Below are positions 9,107-16,656 of a stretch of 64,000 nucleotides of DNA, piece by piece. Position numbers and translations under genes: made by a program. The notes below the pieces were generated by a model. The model saw only the letters and a list, made by a program, of their open reading frames with translations, ran no database searches and was not told the origin of the DNA. Where the stretch lies: the NCBI RefSeq assembly GCF_000621505.1, contig NZ_KK211290.1, positions 177,501 to 241,500 of the forward strand. The letters are read 5' to 3'. How positions within the stretch are numbered: the first letter of the stretch is position 1; each line of letters opens with the position of its first letter. Source of the DNA: Ruminiclostridium cellobioparum DSM 1351 = ATCC 15832 (GTDB taxonomy: Bacteria > Bacillota > Clostridia > Acetivibrionales > DSM-1351).

Positions 9107-10537
9107 TTAAATTTGCCTTATAAGTTCCAGCATTTTTTTCCTTAATATTTTTTCAGCATCACGCCTGAGCCAGCTGCCCCAGTAGGAATATCCGCCCTGG
9201 TCATAGGCTTCTGCCGTTGTCATATAACCCATGTACCCGTTTACCTGATCCAGCACAATCAGCTTATTTCCCATGCTTTGAGCCTTTAACCACAGACAGG
9301 TCTCTGTCAGGCACTCCCCCGGAAGTCCGGCAAATACCAGTCCGTTAAGGGATACTGCCTCAATTTCCGCAATAACCGTCCGGCTTTTCAGTTCCGAACC
9401 GGTAATTCCAACCCAGCTATTAATAATTGTGCTGATACAGCTCTGATGCATCTTCTCATCAATCAGCCTTTTTATTAAGGCAGGGGGAGCTGCATTTTTC
9501 AGGGCAGTATCCAAATTCTCCGTTGAGGCTTTAATCTGTTCCTCTCTGCATCTGGAAGCCTCAAGAGAATGGGGCATGGAATCCCTCATGGGCAGATCAA
9601 CTTTTCCGGCTTTTATTCCAGTCAGTTTAATATCCTCCCATTCCCCCGGCGTACTATCCCATACCTTAAGAAATGCGCGGGCTATTTCATTTCCTATGCG
9701 GAAGGCCTCCCGGTCGCATACGGCATAGGTCGTCATTCCTTCATAACCTTTTCGCACAGAAAGGTTGCCGCAAGGGCCATTGACATACAGACCGGTACCT
9801 CCGATGGCTTTGTCCATTGCCTCTCTCAGGTATCCGGGCCAGTCCCAATGATATTTATACTGGTCGGTTATGCCCATGGACTCAAATAGTACGGCAACAT
9901 CAGGATGTGCAGCAAATCTGGTAATGGTGCCCAATACCTCACCTGTTCCGGACCGGAATACAAGCAGGGCACCCTGCGGATCAGCCGGCCTGTCAAAATA
10001 TATATTGTCCTTGAAAGCTTGAATATCCGGTTTATAGCCGTATAAGTTCATTATATCCGGATTTCTGCCGAAGGGCCTGCCTTGGGGATCATACTGCAGG
10101 CCTGCCCAAACGGTAACGGCTCCCAGCTCGGGTATATATTGCTCTCTGTTGACATTAAACCTGTCCTCCAGATCAAGAAGGATATAGCTTAGCTGAGCGT
10201 CCACTGCTGACAGCATCATATCCCTGATCACCGGGACACAAATTTCAACAAGCCTGTCACAAGGCGCACCATCCAATTCATCAGAAATCGGTGCGGCATG
10301 AATCTGCAGCTCGTGATACCATATATTCGCTGCAGGTATTCCCGTAGCCTCTGAGACAGCTTTTCTCCACTTTATGCAGGTCCGTCTGAAGGTGCCGGAA
10401 AAATCAAAAACCGCAAGCAGCCACTGCTGCCTTCCATCCCGCAGGTATACGAACCTGCCTTCCAAATCCTTGCCAAACGGATATTTTGCCTCAAATACAT
10501 CATTGACGATTACTTTACCGAAACTGCACTTTCCCAC
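9107..10537 (-). CDS. Neutral ceramidase-like (non-lysosomal ceramidase N-terminal domain) protein
   Basis: About 476 residues from a GTG at 10537 that follows GGAGGTCCTT; an upstream TTG at 10579 is possible but lacks a ribosome binding site. Features recall the bacterial neutral-ceramidase-like family: a beta-rich opening that speaks of activity on a ligand (WLLAVFDFSGTFRR), ATGIPAANIWYHELQIHAAP near residue 75 in place of the usual THTHSGP, TRFAAHPDVAVLF (metal-binding His expected), NGPCGNLSV, and a C-terminal FAGLPGECLTET. No signal peptide is seen, so it is probably cytoplasmic. Real ceramide is unlikely; an N-acyl group on a sugar-type substrate is my inference from the adjoining GH20 and RpiR genes. 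Confidence 0.62.
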   Translation of the reverse strand: MGKCSFGKVIVNDVFEAKYPFGKDLEGRFVYLRDGRQQWLLAVFDFSGTFRRTCIKWRKAVSEATGIPAANIWYHELQIHAAPISDELDGAPCDRLVEICVPVIRDMMLSAVDAQLSYILLDLEDRFNVNREQYIPELGAVTVWAGLQYDPQGRPFGRNPDIMNLYGYKPDIQAFKDNIYFDRPADPQGALLVFRSGTGEVLGTITRFAAHPDVAVLFESMGITDQYKYHWDWPGYLREAMDKAIGGTGLYVNGPCGNLSVRKGYEGMTTYAVCDREAFRIGNEIARAFLKVWDSTPGEWEDIKLTGIKAGKVDLPMRDSMPHSLEASRCREEQIKASTENLDTALKNAAPPALIKRLIDEKMHQSCISTIINSWVGITGSELKSRTVIAEIEAVSLNGLVFAGLPGECLTETCLWLKAQSMGNKLIVLDQVNGYMGYMTTAEAYDQGGYSYWGSWLRRDAEKILRKKMLELIRQI

Positions 10538-10614
10538 AAGGACCTCCAAAAAGTATACTCTTAAAAAACTTGTTTCCAAGTCTGCGGCTAAAAAACAAAT
10601 TCATAAATGTGAAG

Positions 10615-10668
10615 ATTATATTTTTCTTTATCCATTATGTTGAAAATTATTTTCACATTTATTATAAT
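10615..10668. promoter_or_regulatory. Divergent promoters sharing one palindromic operator
   Basis: Plus strand: -35 TTGAAA (10640-10645), 17-nt spacer, -10 TATAAT (10663-10668), for the ADP-ribosylglycohydrolase/GH20 pair. Minus strand: -35 TTCAAC (10644-10639), 18-nt spacer, -10 TATAAT (10620-10615), for the ceramidase-like gene. The perfect 15-bp palindrome TGAAAATTATTTTCA (10641-10655) overlaps the -35 of both, so one bound repressor could shut both. The RpiR protein is the obvious candidate. Confidence 0.75.
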
Positions 10669-10766
10669 CATTATATAATATAAAATAGATTGAAGCAATA
10701 AAATATATCGTGAATGTAAATGTCTTCCTCCTGTTCAGGCGGTGGGAAAACATCATGGAGGTAAAC

Positions 10767-12155
10767 ATGCTGAAGGAGCAACCCTGGCTGAACTATGGAG
10801 ATTATCTGGATCTCGAGCTTTTACAGGCTGTGGATGAAGGAAGGGACGTTAAGGACATAATTGAAACTGTCGACGAAATAAAGAATATGAATCCTCTTGA
10901 TGCTGAAAGAGAAGTACTGGCAGCTGCCTTTTTGGACAGGATCCAGCATTTGCAAATCAAAAAGGATTACCGCTTTTTTGAACCTTCGGAGCTCGAAGCC
11001 ATAAAAGCATCCAGACCAGCACTCCGTCCGGACTTGAATGTCAAATTGTTGTCCGAACACATAGAAGCCCTGAGTTATGATAAAATATACGGCGCCTGGC
11101 TTGGAAGGTGTGCAGGCTGCCTTTTGGGCCAGCCGGTCGAGGGCTGGTACCGGGAACGTATTACCGGACTTCTGAAGGCTACTGGCAATTATCCCGTAAA
11201 CTATTACATATCTTCCGACATTTCCGGGGAACTTCGCAAAAAGTATGATGTCAGTGATGAGGGCGGCGTTTATGGCAGCAGCATTAAGAACTGGATAAAT
11301 AATGTGCAGCATATGCCTGAAGACGACGATACAAACTACACTGTTATGGGACTTAAAATACTTGAGCAATACGGGATGGCTTTCACTCCGGAGGATGTTG
11401 CGGAATGCTGGCTTTCAAACCTTCCCATTCTCCACACCTGCACTGCCGAGAGAATTGCATACAAAAATATTATAAATCTGATATATCCTCCGCATTCGGC
11501 CAGCTGCAGAAATCCGTACAGAGAATGGATAGGCGCACAGATAAGAGGTGATTTTTTCGGCTATATCACCCCCGGAGACCCTGAGCTCGGAGCCGAGCTG
11601 GCCTGGAGAGATGCTTCAATTTCACATGTTAAAAACGGTATATACGGTGAAATGTTCATTGCTGCCATGCTGTCTGCTGCCGCTTTGCTGAATGACCCGT
11701 ATAAAATCATTGAATGCGGCCTGTCACAAATCCCGGAAAAATCCAGATTATTTGAAGCAGTTAATGATGTTCTCTCCTGGAAAGAGCTTGGTTTGAACTG
11801 GGAACAGGCTATTGACAGGGTACATAAGCTCTTTGACGAAAAGACAGGTTACCACTGGTGCCATACCATCCCCAATGCTATGATTGTCTGCATAGCCCTG
11901 ATATATGGAGAGGCGGAACTTGAAAAATCCATAGGTATAGCTGTTATGGCCGCTTTTGACACAGATTGCAATGGGGCTACGGCAGGTTCAATAGTAGGAA
12001 TGATTAACGGAGCCGGCGGACTTTCCGACAAGTGGATCAAGCCCCTTAACAACAAATTGAAATCAGGTGTGGACGGCTTCGGCCTGGTGGAGATATCCGA
12101 GCTTGCAAGACGCACGGTTGATATGGCAAAAAAGCAAAGGCTTGAAAAAAATTGA
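10767..12155 (+). CDS. ADP-ribosylglycohydrolase family protein
   Basis: About 462 residues from the ATG at 10767, chosen because GGAGGTAAAC precedes it; GTG at 10710 and ATG at 10755 are less likely. It carries the metal-site motifs of the family: GAWLGRCAGCLLGQPVEGW near residue 115, MPEDDDTNYTVMGL near residue 185, and the C-terminal AAFDTDCNGATAGSIVG near residue 400, where Asp residues bind two Mg ions. The family removes ADP-ribose from proteins, but many members in sugar loci probably cleave other N- or O-glycosidic bonds. Here it begins an operon with a GH20 gene 50 nt downstream, and a conserved N-terminal extension of about 110 residues precedes the core. A glycan-related substrate is inferred. 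Confidence 0.85.
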   Translation: MLKEQPWLNYGDYLDLELLQAVDEGRDVKDIIETVDEIKNMNPLDAEREVLAAAFLDRIQHLQIKKDYRFFEPSELEAIKASRPALRPDLNVKLLSEHIEALSYDKIYGAWLGRCAGCLLGQPVEGWYRERITGLLKATGNYPVNYYISSDISGELRKKYDVSDEGGVYGSSIKNWINNVQHMPEDDDTNYTVMGLKILEQYGMAFTPEDVAECWLSNLPILHTCTAERIAYKNIINLIYPPHSASCRNPYREWIGAQIRGDFFGYITPGDPELGAELAWRDASISHVKNGIYGEMFIAAMLSAAALLNDPYKIIECGLSQIPEKSRLFEAVNDVLSWKELGLNWEQAIDRVHKLFDEKTGYHWCHTIPNAMIVCIALIYGEAELEKSIGIAVMAAFDTDCNGATAGSIVGMINGAGGLSDKWIKPLNNKLKSGVDGFGLVEISELARRTVDMAKKQRLEKN

Positions 12156-12205
12156 AGTCAATTTTTAAAGAAACTTTTTAATATTTGAAAAAGAGGTGTT
12201 TGGGG

Positions 12206-14092
12206 ATGAAATTTAAATTTACCGGTTATACGGATTTTTTTGATAAAGGTATCGAAATATTTGGCAGGATGCTGGCTTTTGAAATATCTTCAGACGGTAT
12301 TGCCGTGGTATTGGAGCAAAGGCCGGGAACTCTCGAGGTCAGCTTTTCAAATAACAGCGGATGTATCAGGTTTGATAGGAAAATACATCTTTATAGAGGT
12401 CTGGGGCTGCTTATTGAAAATCTGAGAAAGAGCAGCAGCTTTCACATTGTTGAGCAGCCTCAATTTGATATGGACGGAGTCATGGTGGACGTTTCCAGAA
12501 ATGCCGTCTTAAAAACGGAAAATATTAAACAGCTCCTGGAAAAAATGGCTGTTATGGGCCTGGATACCTTAATGCTCTACACCGAAGATACCTATAAGGT
12601 TGACGGCCTTCCCTATTTCGGCTATATGCGGGGGAGCTACTCATACGAGGAGTTAAAGGAGTGTGATGACTATGCCGACATATTTGGTATTGAAGTCATA
12701 CCCTGCATCCAGACACTGGCCCATATAGACCAGGCACTCAAATGGAATTTCTCAAAGGATATCAAAGATACGGAGGATATTCTTCTCGTGGGCAGCCAAC
12801 AGACTTACGAATTTCTTGAAAAGCTTATTCAAGCAATAACCAAGCCCTTCAGAAGCAAAAAAATACATCTGGGTATGGATGAAGCTCACTTTCTCGGGTT
12901 AGGCAAATATCTCGATGAGCATGGTTACAGGAGAAGGTTTGACATCATGTCCGAACATCTTCAAAGGGTTACCGGAATTACAGACAAATACGGCCTGGAA
13001 CCCATGATCTGGAGCGATATGTATTTCCGGCTGGGTTCCAAAACCGGCGATTACTATGATATGAATGCGGTCATCCCCGAGGATGTGCCCGGCAAAATCC
13101 CGGCAAACCTGTCCCTGGTTTATTGGGATTACTACCATAATGATGAAGCCTCCTACCTGCGCCTTATCAAGAGCAACAAACAGTTAAAGCAGGATATTAT
13201 TTTTGCCGGTGGAATATGGACCTGGAACGGCATATGCGTAAACTACGGAAAGACCTTTGTAACAACCAATGCTGCCATGAGCGCCTGCAAAAAAGAAGGG
13301 GTAAGAAAAGTCATTGCTACCATTTGGGGCGACAATGGCGCCGAAACCAATATTTTTTCCGCTCTGCTGGGCCTGCAGCTTTTTGCGGAACATGGATACA
13401 ATCCTCAAATTGACATGGATAAACTGTATGAAAGATTTGAATTCTGCACCGGCGGAAATGCGCAGGCATTTCTGGATATTTCCTTGATAAATCAGGCACC
13501 CGGAGCAGCAGGCATATACCAGGATGTTGCAAATCCTCCCAAGTATATTTTATGGCAGGATATCCTTATGGGTTTGTTTGACAAACATCTGGAAGGGCTG
13601 GATTTGCAAACATATTATTCAAAGCTTGAGTCAAAATTTATAAACTATGCCTCTGCCAGCGGCCAATGGAGATTTATCTTCCAAATGCTGCATAAGCTGT
13701 GTACGGTTCTTAGTCTTAAAAGCAGTATAGGAATTGAACTGAAAGCCGCTTACGACTGTGGGGATAAAAAGCATCTTGGGATAATAGCAGCCGACAGCCT
13801 GCCCAAACTATATAATTCAATTGATGAATTGCGGGCAGCTCACAGGGAGCAGTGGTTTCACACCTACAAGCCCTTTGGCTGGGAAATACTTGACATACGT
13901 TACGGCGGATTATTGGCCAGGGTGAGTACCGCTCAATTCAGAATCAACGAATTTTTAAAAGGCAGCATAGCTTCCATTGAGGAACTGGAGGAGGAGCGGC
14001 TTTGGTTCGACAACTCTGAAATGCCTGAAGGCAAAGGTCTGGGGCATTGCAATCTCTATCACAGGATTATTTCAGCAAGTCCCCTCGGTTGA
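12206..14092 (+). CDS. Glycoside hydrolase family 20-like protein (beta-N-acetylhexosaminidase)
   Basis: About 628 residues from the ATG at 12206, with AGAGGTG seven bases upstream. It lacks a signal peptide and so acts in the cytoplasm on imported fragments. A short N-terminal alpha/beta domain is followed from about residue 88 by the GH20 barrel: QFDMDGVMVDVSRNAVL, LMLYTEDTYKV, IPCIQTLAHIDQAL, and KIHLGMDEAHFLG near residue 222, whose Asp-Glu pair is the substrate-assisted catalytic pair of this family. A helical C-terminal part follows. It should release terminal GlcNAc or GalNAc. It is second in the operon with the ADP-ribosylglycohydrolase gene, whose divergent neighbour is the ceramidase-like gene. 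Confidence 0.85.
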   Translation: MKFKFTGYTDFFDKGIEIFGRMLAFEISSDGIAVVLEQRPGTLEVSFSNNSGCIRFDRKIHLYRGLGLLIENLRKSSSFHIVEQPQFDMDGVMVDVSRNAVLKTENIKQLLEKMAVMGLDTLMLYTEDTYKVDGLPYFGYMRGSYSYEELKECDDYADIFGIEVIPCIQTLAHIDQALKWNFSKDIKDTEDILLVGSQQTYEFLEKLIQAITKPFRSKKIHLGMDEAHFLGLGKYLDEHGYRRRFDIMSEHLQRVTGITDKYGLEPMIWSDMYFRLGSKTGDYYDMNAVIPEDVPGKIPANLSLVYWDYYHNDEASYLRLIKSNKQLKQDIIFAGGIWTWNGICVNYGKTFVTTNAAMSACKKEGVRKVIATIWGDNGAETNIFSALLGLQLFAEHGYNPQIDMDKLYERFEFCTGGNAQAFLDISLINQAPGAAGIYQDVANPPKYILWQDILMGLFDKHLEGLDLQTYYSKLESKFINYASASGQWRFIFQMLHKLCTVLSLKSSIGIELKAAYDCGDKKHLGIIAADSLPKLYNSIDELRAAHREQWFHTYKPFGWEILDIRYGGLLARVSTAQFRINEFLKGSIASIEELEEERLWFDNSEMPEGKGLGHCNLYHRIISASPLG

Positions 14093-14127
14093 TGGAGTGC
14101 ACCATAAAAGCTCTATATACCTTTTAT

Positions 14128-14183
14128 ATATCAATTAAATATCCTTTCATTGGTCATAAGGTTAAAGGATATCTAATTGATAT
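14128..14183. repeat. Inverted repeat after the GH20 gene
   Basis: Arms ATATCAATTAAATATCCTTT (14128-14147) and AAAGGATATCTAATTGATAT (14164-14183), 19 of 20 pairing, loop of 16 nt. No T-run follows directly, so it is either a weak terminator of the GH20 operon or an operator for the response-regulator gene downstream. Confidence 0.55.
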
Positions 14184-14310
14184 GATCTTTGCAGGCTTTG
14201 GAATTTTTTACCTTGAATTAGTATGATTCAGCCACAAAAAACCCGTCTTTAAAAATTGGCTGATTTAAAGTATTATAGTATTAATGTTGTTGGGAAGACA
14301 GGGGACAAAA

Positions 14311-15393
14311 ATGTACAAAGCACTGATAGTTGATGATGATAGGGCAATCCGGTATGAGCTGAAAAAATCGTTTTTATTTGGCCTGCATGGCTTTGATATT
14401 GCCGGTGAAGCCGGAGATGGAAAGGAAGCTCTTGAAAAAATAAGCTCGGCAGAGTATGACATAGTATTTGTTGATATAAGAATGCCAAGAATTGACGGCA
14501 TTCAATTTATCCGGGAATTACGGAACGGCGGGAATGATTTGTGTGTTGTAATTATCAGCGGATCCTGTGATTATTCCTTTACACGTCAAGCTATAAAGCT
14601 GGGTGCCTTTGATTATCTTCTAAAGCCCATAGAAGCGGAAGAGCTTGATGAGCTGTTAAGCAATGCAAGGCTGTTCCTGGATGAGAAGGGCGAAAACCGA
14701 AAGCTGGCCGAGCATACCAGACTTCAGCTGGAAGAAAGCCTGAAACTGCCCTACTCGGTTCAGGAGGAACAGGAATTATTCAGACTTATTAAAGAGAGCG
14801 GCAAAAATGCTGAGGCATATGCAGCCGGCCTTGCCTCAAGGCTGGCTGCTTTCTATGAAGAGGACGGTTTCAAATTGTCAATAGTACTGGAAAACAGCTT
14901 GAAAAACTTATACGGGCTGTTTTTATCCGATATGCCCTGGCTGGACAAGCTTCAAGTCAAGGGTTTCAAGGCTTCGGTAAAGCCGCTGGAAAGCACCACT
15001 GCAATAATTGCCGTATTCATTTCCAATATAAAGGGCCTGGCAGAATTTATAAATGATTTGCATATCAGCGGAACAAATCCTGTTGTAAAGCTTCTTTGTG
15101 AATATTTTATAAATAATGTCGAGGGCCGGACTACTCTTGAGGATGCAGCCAGGACGCTTAATTACAGCAGTAAGTACCTGGGGAAGATCTTCCGCCAGGT
15201 GACAGGTGAAAGTGTGGTCAATTACATTACAAGAGTGAAGATGGAACGGGCAAAAGCCCTGGTTCTGTCGGGAAAGTACAAAACCTATGAAATCAGCGAA
15301 ATTATGGGGTATAGGAATACCGACTACTTTACGCGTTTATTCAAGCAGTACCACAACATGACACCAATAGATCTGAAACGTTTAACCAAATAA
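14311..15393 (+). CDS. Two-component response regulator, YesN type (receiver plus AraC DNA-binding domain)
   Basis: About 360 residues from ATG 14311, preceded by GGGGACAAAA; an in-frame ATG at 14284 has no ribosome binding site. Receiver domain at residues 3-118 with the acidic pair DDD at 8-10, phospho-acceptor Asp55 in FVDIRMP, and the Lys of LLKPIEAEE near 109. A helical linker follows, then a C-terminal AraC helix-turn-helix pair at about 265-358 (TLEDAARTLNYSSKYLGKIFRQVTGESV and YEISEIMGYRNTDYFTRLFKQ). No cognate sensor kinase of the usual YesM type lies beside it; the nearest kinases are the two genes downstream. Its last 12 nt overlap the end of the convergent kinase gene. Confidence 0.92.
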   Translation: MYKALIVDDDRAIRYELKKSFLFGLHGFDIAGEAGDGKEALEKISSAEYDIVFVDIRMPRIDGIQFIRELRNGGNDLCVVIISGSCDYSFTRQAIKLGAFDYLLKPIEAEELDELLSNARLFLDEKGENRKLAEHTRLQLEESLKLPYSVQEEQELFRLIKESGKNAEAYAAGLASRLAAFYEEDGFKLSIVLENSLKNLYGLFLSDMPWLDKLQVKGFKASVKPLESTTAIIAVFISNIKGLAEFINDLHISGTNPVVKLLCEYFINNVEGRTTLEDAARTLNYSSKYLGKIFRQVTGESVVNYITRVKMERAKALVLSGKYKTYEISEIMGYRNTDYFTRLFKQYHNMTPIDLKRLTK

Positions 15394-16488
15394 ATTCCCT
15401 ACTTCCACCTCAACCGGTAAGGTGAAACAGACCTCGGCACCCCTGTCGACTACGGCTGTTATCCATACTCCGCCCCCATGCAGATTTATGATTTTTTTAA
15501 CGCTGGCAAGTCCTATCCCGGTGCCCTCGAACTCACTTTGAGTATGAAGCCTCACAAACATCTTAAAAATATTTTCGGCATAATTCATGTCAAAGCCCAC
15601 ACCATTATCTTTTATGGAAAACAAGTATTCATAGTCAATTTTTTTACAGCTCATCTGAATTATTGATCTATCCCTGCCCCTCGAATACTTTGCCGCATTG
15701 GAAAACAGATTGACCAATACCTGGCCCAGAAGAAGGCTATCCCCATGGACCACCGGCAGCTCACCTCTTTCGAATACTATTTTCTGACCCGGACAGACCT
15801 TTTTTATTTCTTCAAAAGCCTTTTCCGAAAGACTGCCCATATTTACAGACTCAATCTTTAATGCAGTCCGTGAAAGCTTTGCCAGCTGCGCATATTTTTC
15901 AATAAGGTCAACAGTTTTAGACGTTTTCTCAGTCAGCATTTCAAGAAGCTCATTGATATCCTCATCCTTCCGGTTCTCGACCGCCTCTTTTAAAAAGCCG
16001 GCAAGTTTCTTTATTGACCGGACAGGTGTCTTTAAATCATGTGAGATCATATGGTTGAAGCTGTCAATATCGTTATAGGCCTCCAGGAGTTTATCGGTCC
16101 GCTTCTTCAGGTTTAAATGGGTCTGTATGCGTACAAGCAGCTCATTTGCATTCACGGGTTTTGACACATAATCCTGCGCACCTGCCTCAAAACCCCTTAC
16201 TATATTTTCACTGTCTTTTACAGCTGTAAGAAAAATTATTGGCACCGAATGATACCGGGGATCTTTCCTTATTAATGAACACAGCTCGAAGCCATCCATT
16301 TCAGGCATTATTACATCAAGCAGGATCAAGTCGGGGATTCCTTTCTTTAATGCATCAAAGGCCTGCAAAGCGCTGGTGGCCACCCTGACCCTGTAGTTTT
16401 TGGTCCTGATTATGGAAGCAACGAAATGTACGTGCTCAGGAGTATCATCTATTATCAGGATTTCAGGATTTTTATTTATGTAATTCAA
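15382..16488 (-). CDS. Response regulator-histidine kinase fusion (receiver-HisKA-HATPase)
   Basis: A 368-residue soluble protein with an inverted hybrid order. The N-terminal receiver (residues 8-125) has DD14-15, phospho-acceptor Asp58 in LLDVIMPEMDG and Lys110 in VSKPVNANE. The kinase part begins with HisKA: HMISHDLKTPVRS, phospho-acceptor His150. A C-terminal ATPase domain follows with LGQVLVNLFSNAAKYS (N box), DNGVGFD and GTGIGLASVKK. The TTG start at 16488 follows AAGGGGG. There is no membrane segment, so it must be fed by another protein, plausibly the large hybrid kinase transcribed divergently 168 bp away. Its end overlaps the YesN-type gene by 12 nt. Confidence 0.9.
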   Translation of the reverse strand: MNYINKNPEILIIDDTPEHVHFVASIIRTKNYRVRVATSALQAFDALKKGIPDLILLDVIMPEMDGFELCSLIRKDPRYHSVPIIFLTAVKDSENIVRGFEAGAQDYVSKPVNANELLVRIQTHLNLKKRTDKLLEAYNDIDSFNHMISHDLKTPVRSIKKLAGFLKEAVENRKDEDINELLEMLTEKTSKTVDLIEKYAQLAKLSRTALKIESVNMGSLSEKAFEEIKKVCPGQKIVFERGELPVVHGDSLLLGQVLVNLFSNAAKYSRGRDRSIIQMSCKKIDYEYLFSIKDNGVGFDMNYAENIFKMFVRLHTQSEFEGTGIGLASVKKIINLHGGGVWITAVVDRGAEVCFTLPVEVEVGNLFG

Positions 16489-16656
16489 ATAATCAGCGCC
16501 CCCTTAAACTATTCATACACTGAATATCCTCAACTATTTATATATGATAGAATTATGTATGATACCATTATACATATTTAACCTGTTTAATTCCATTATG
16601 GTTCATGAGCGAAGGTGTGGCCAGGCTATGAATCCATATGCCGACTGGAGGAGCAG

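Noticed and set aside
9107-10537. Assigning the ceramidase-like protein as a true ceramidase
   Set aside because: The THTHSGP-type motif is altered (HELQIHAAP), there is no signal peptide and the organism type is not expected to make ceramide; only family-level similarity is claimed.
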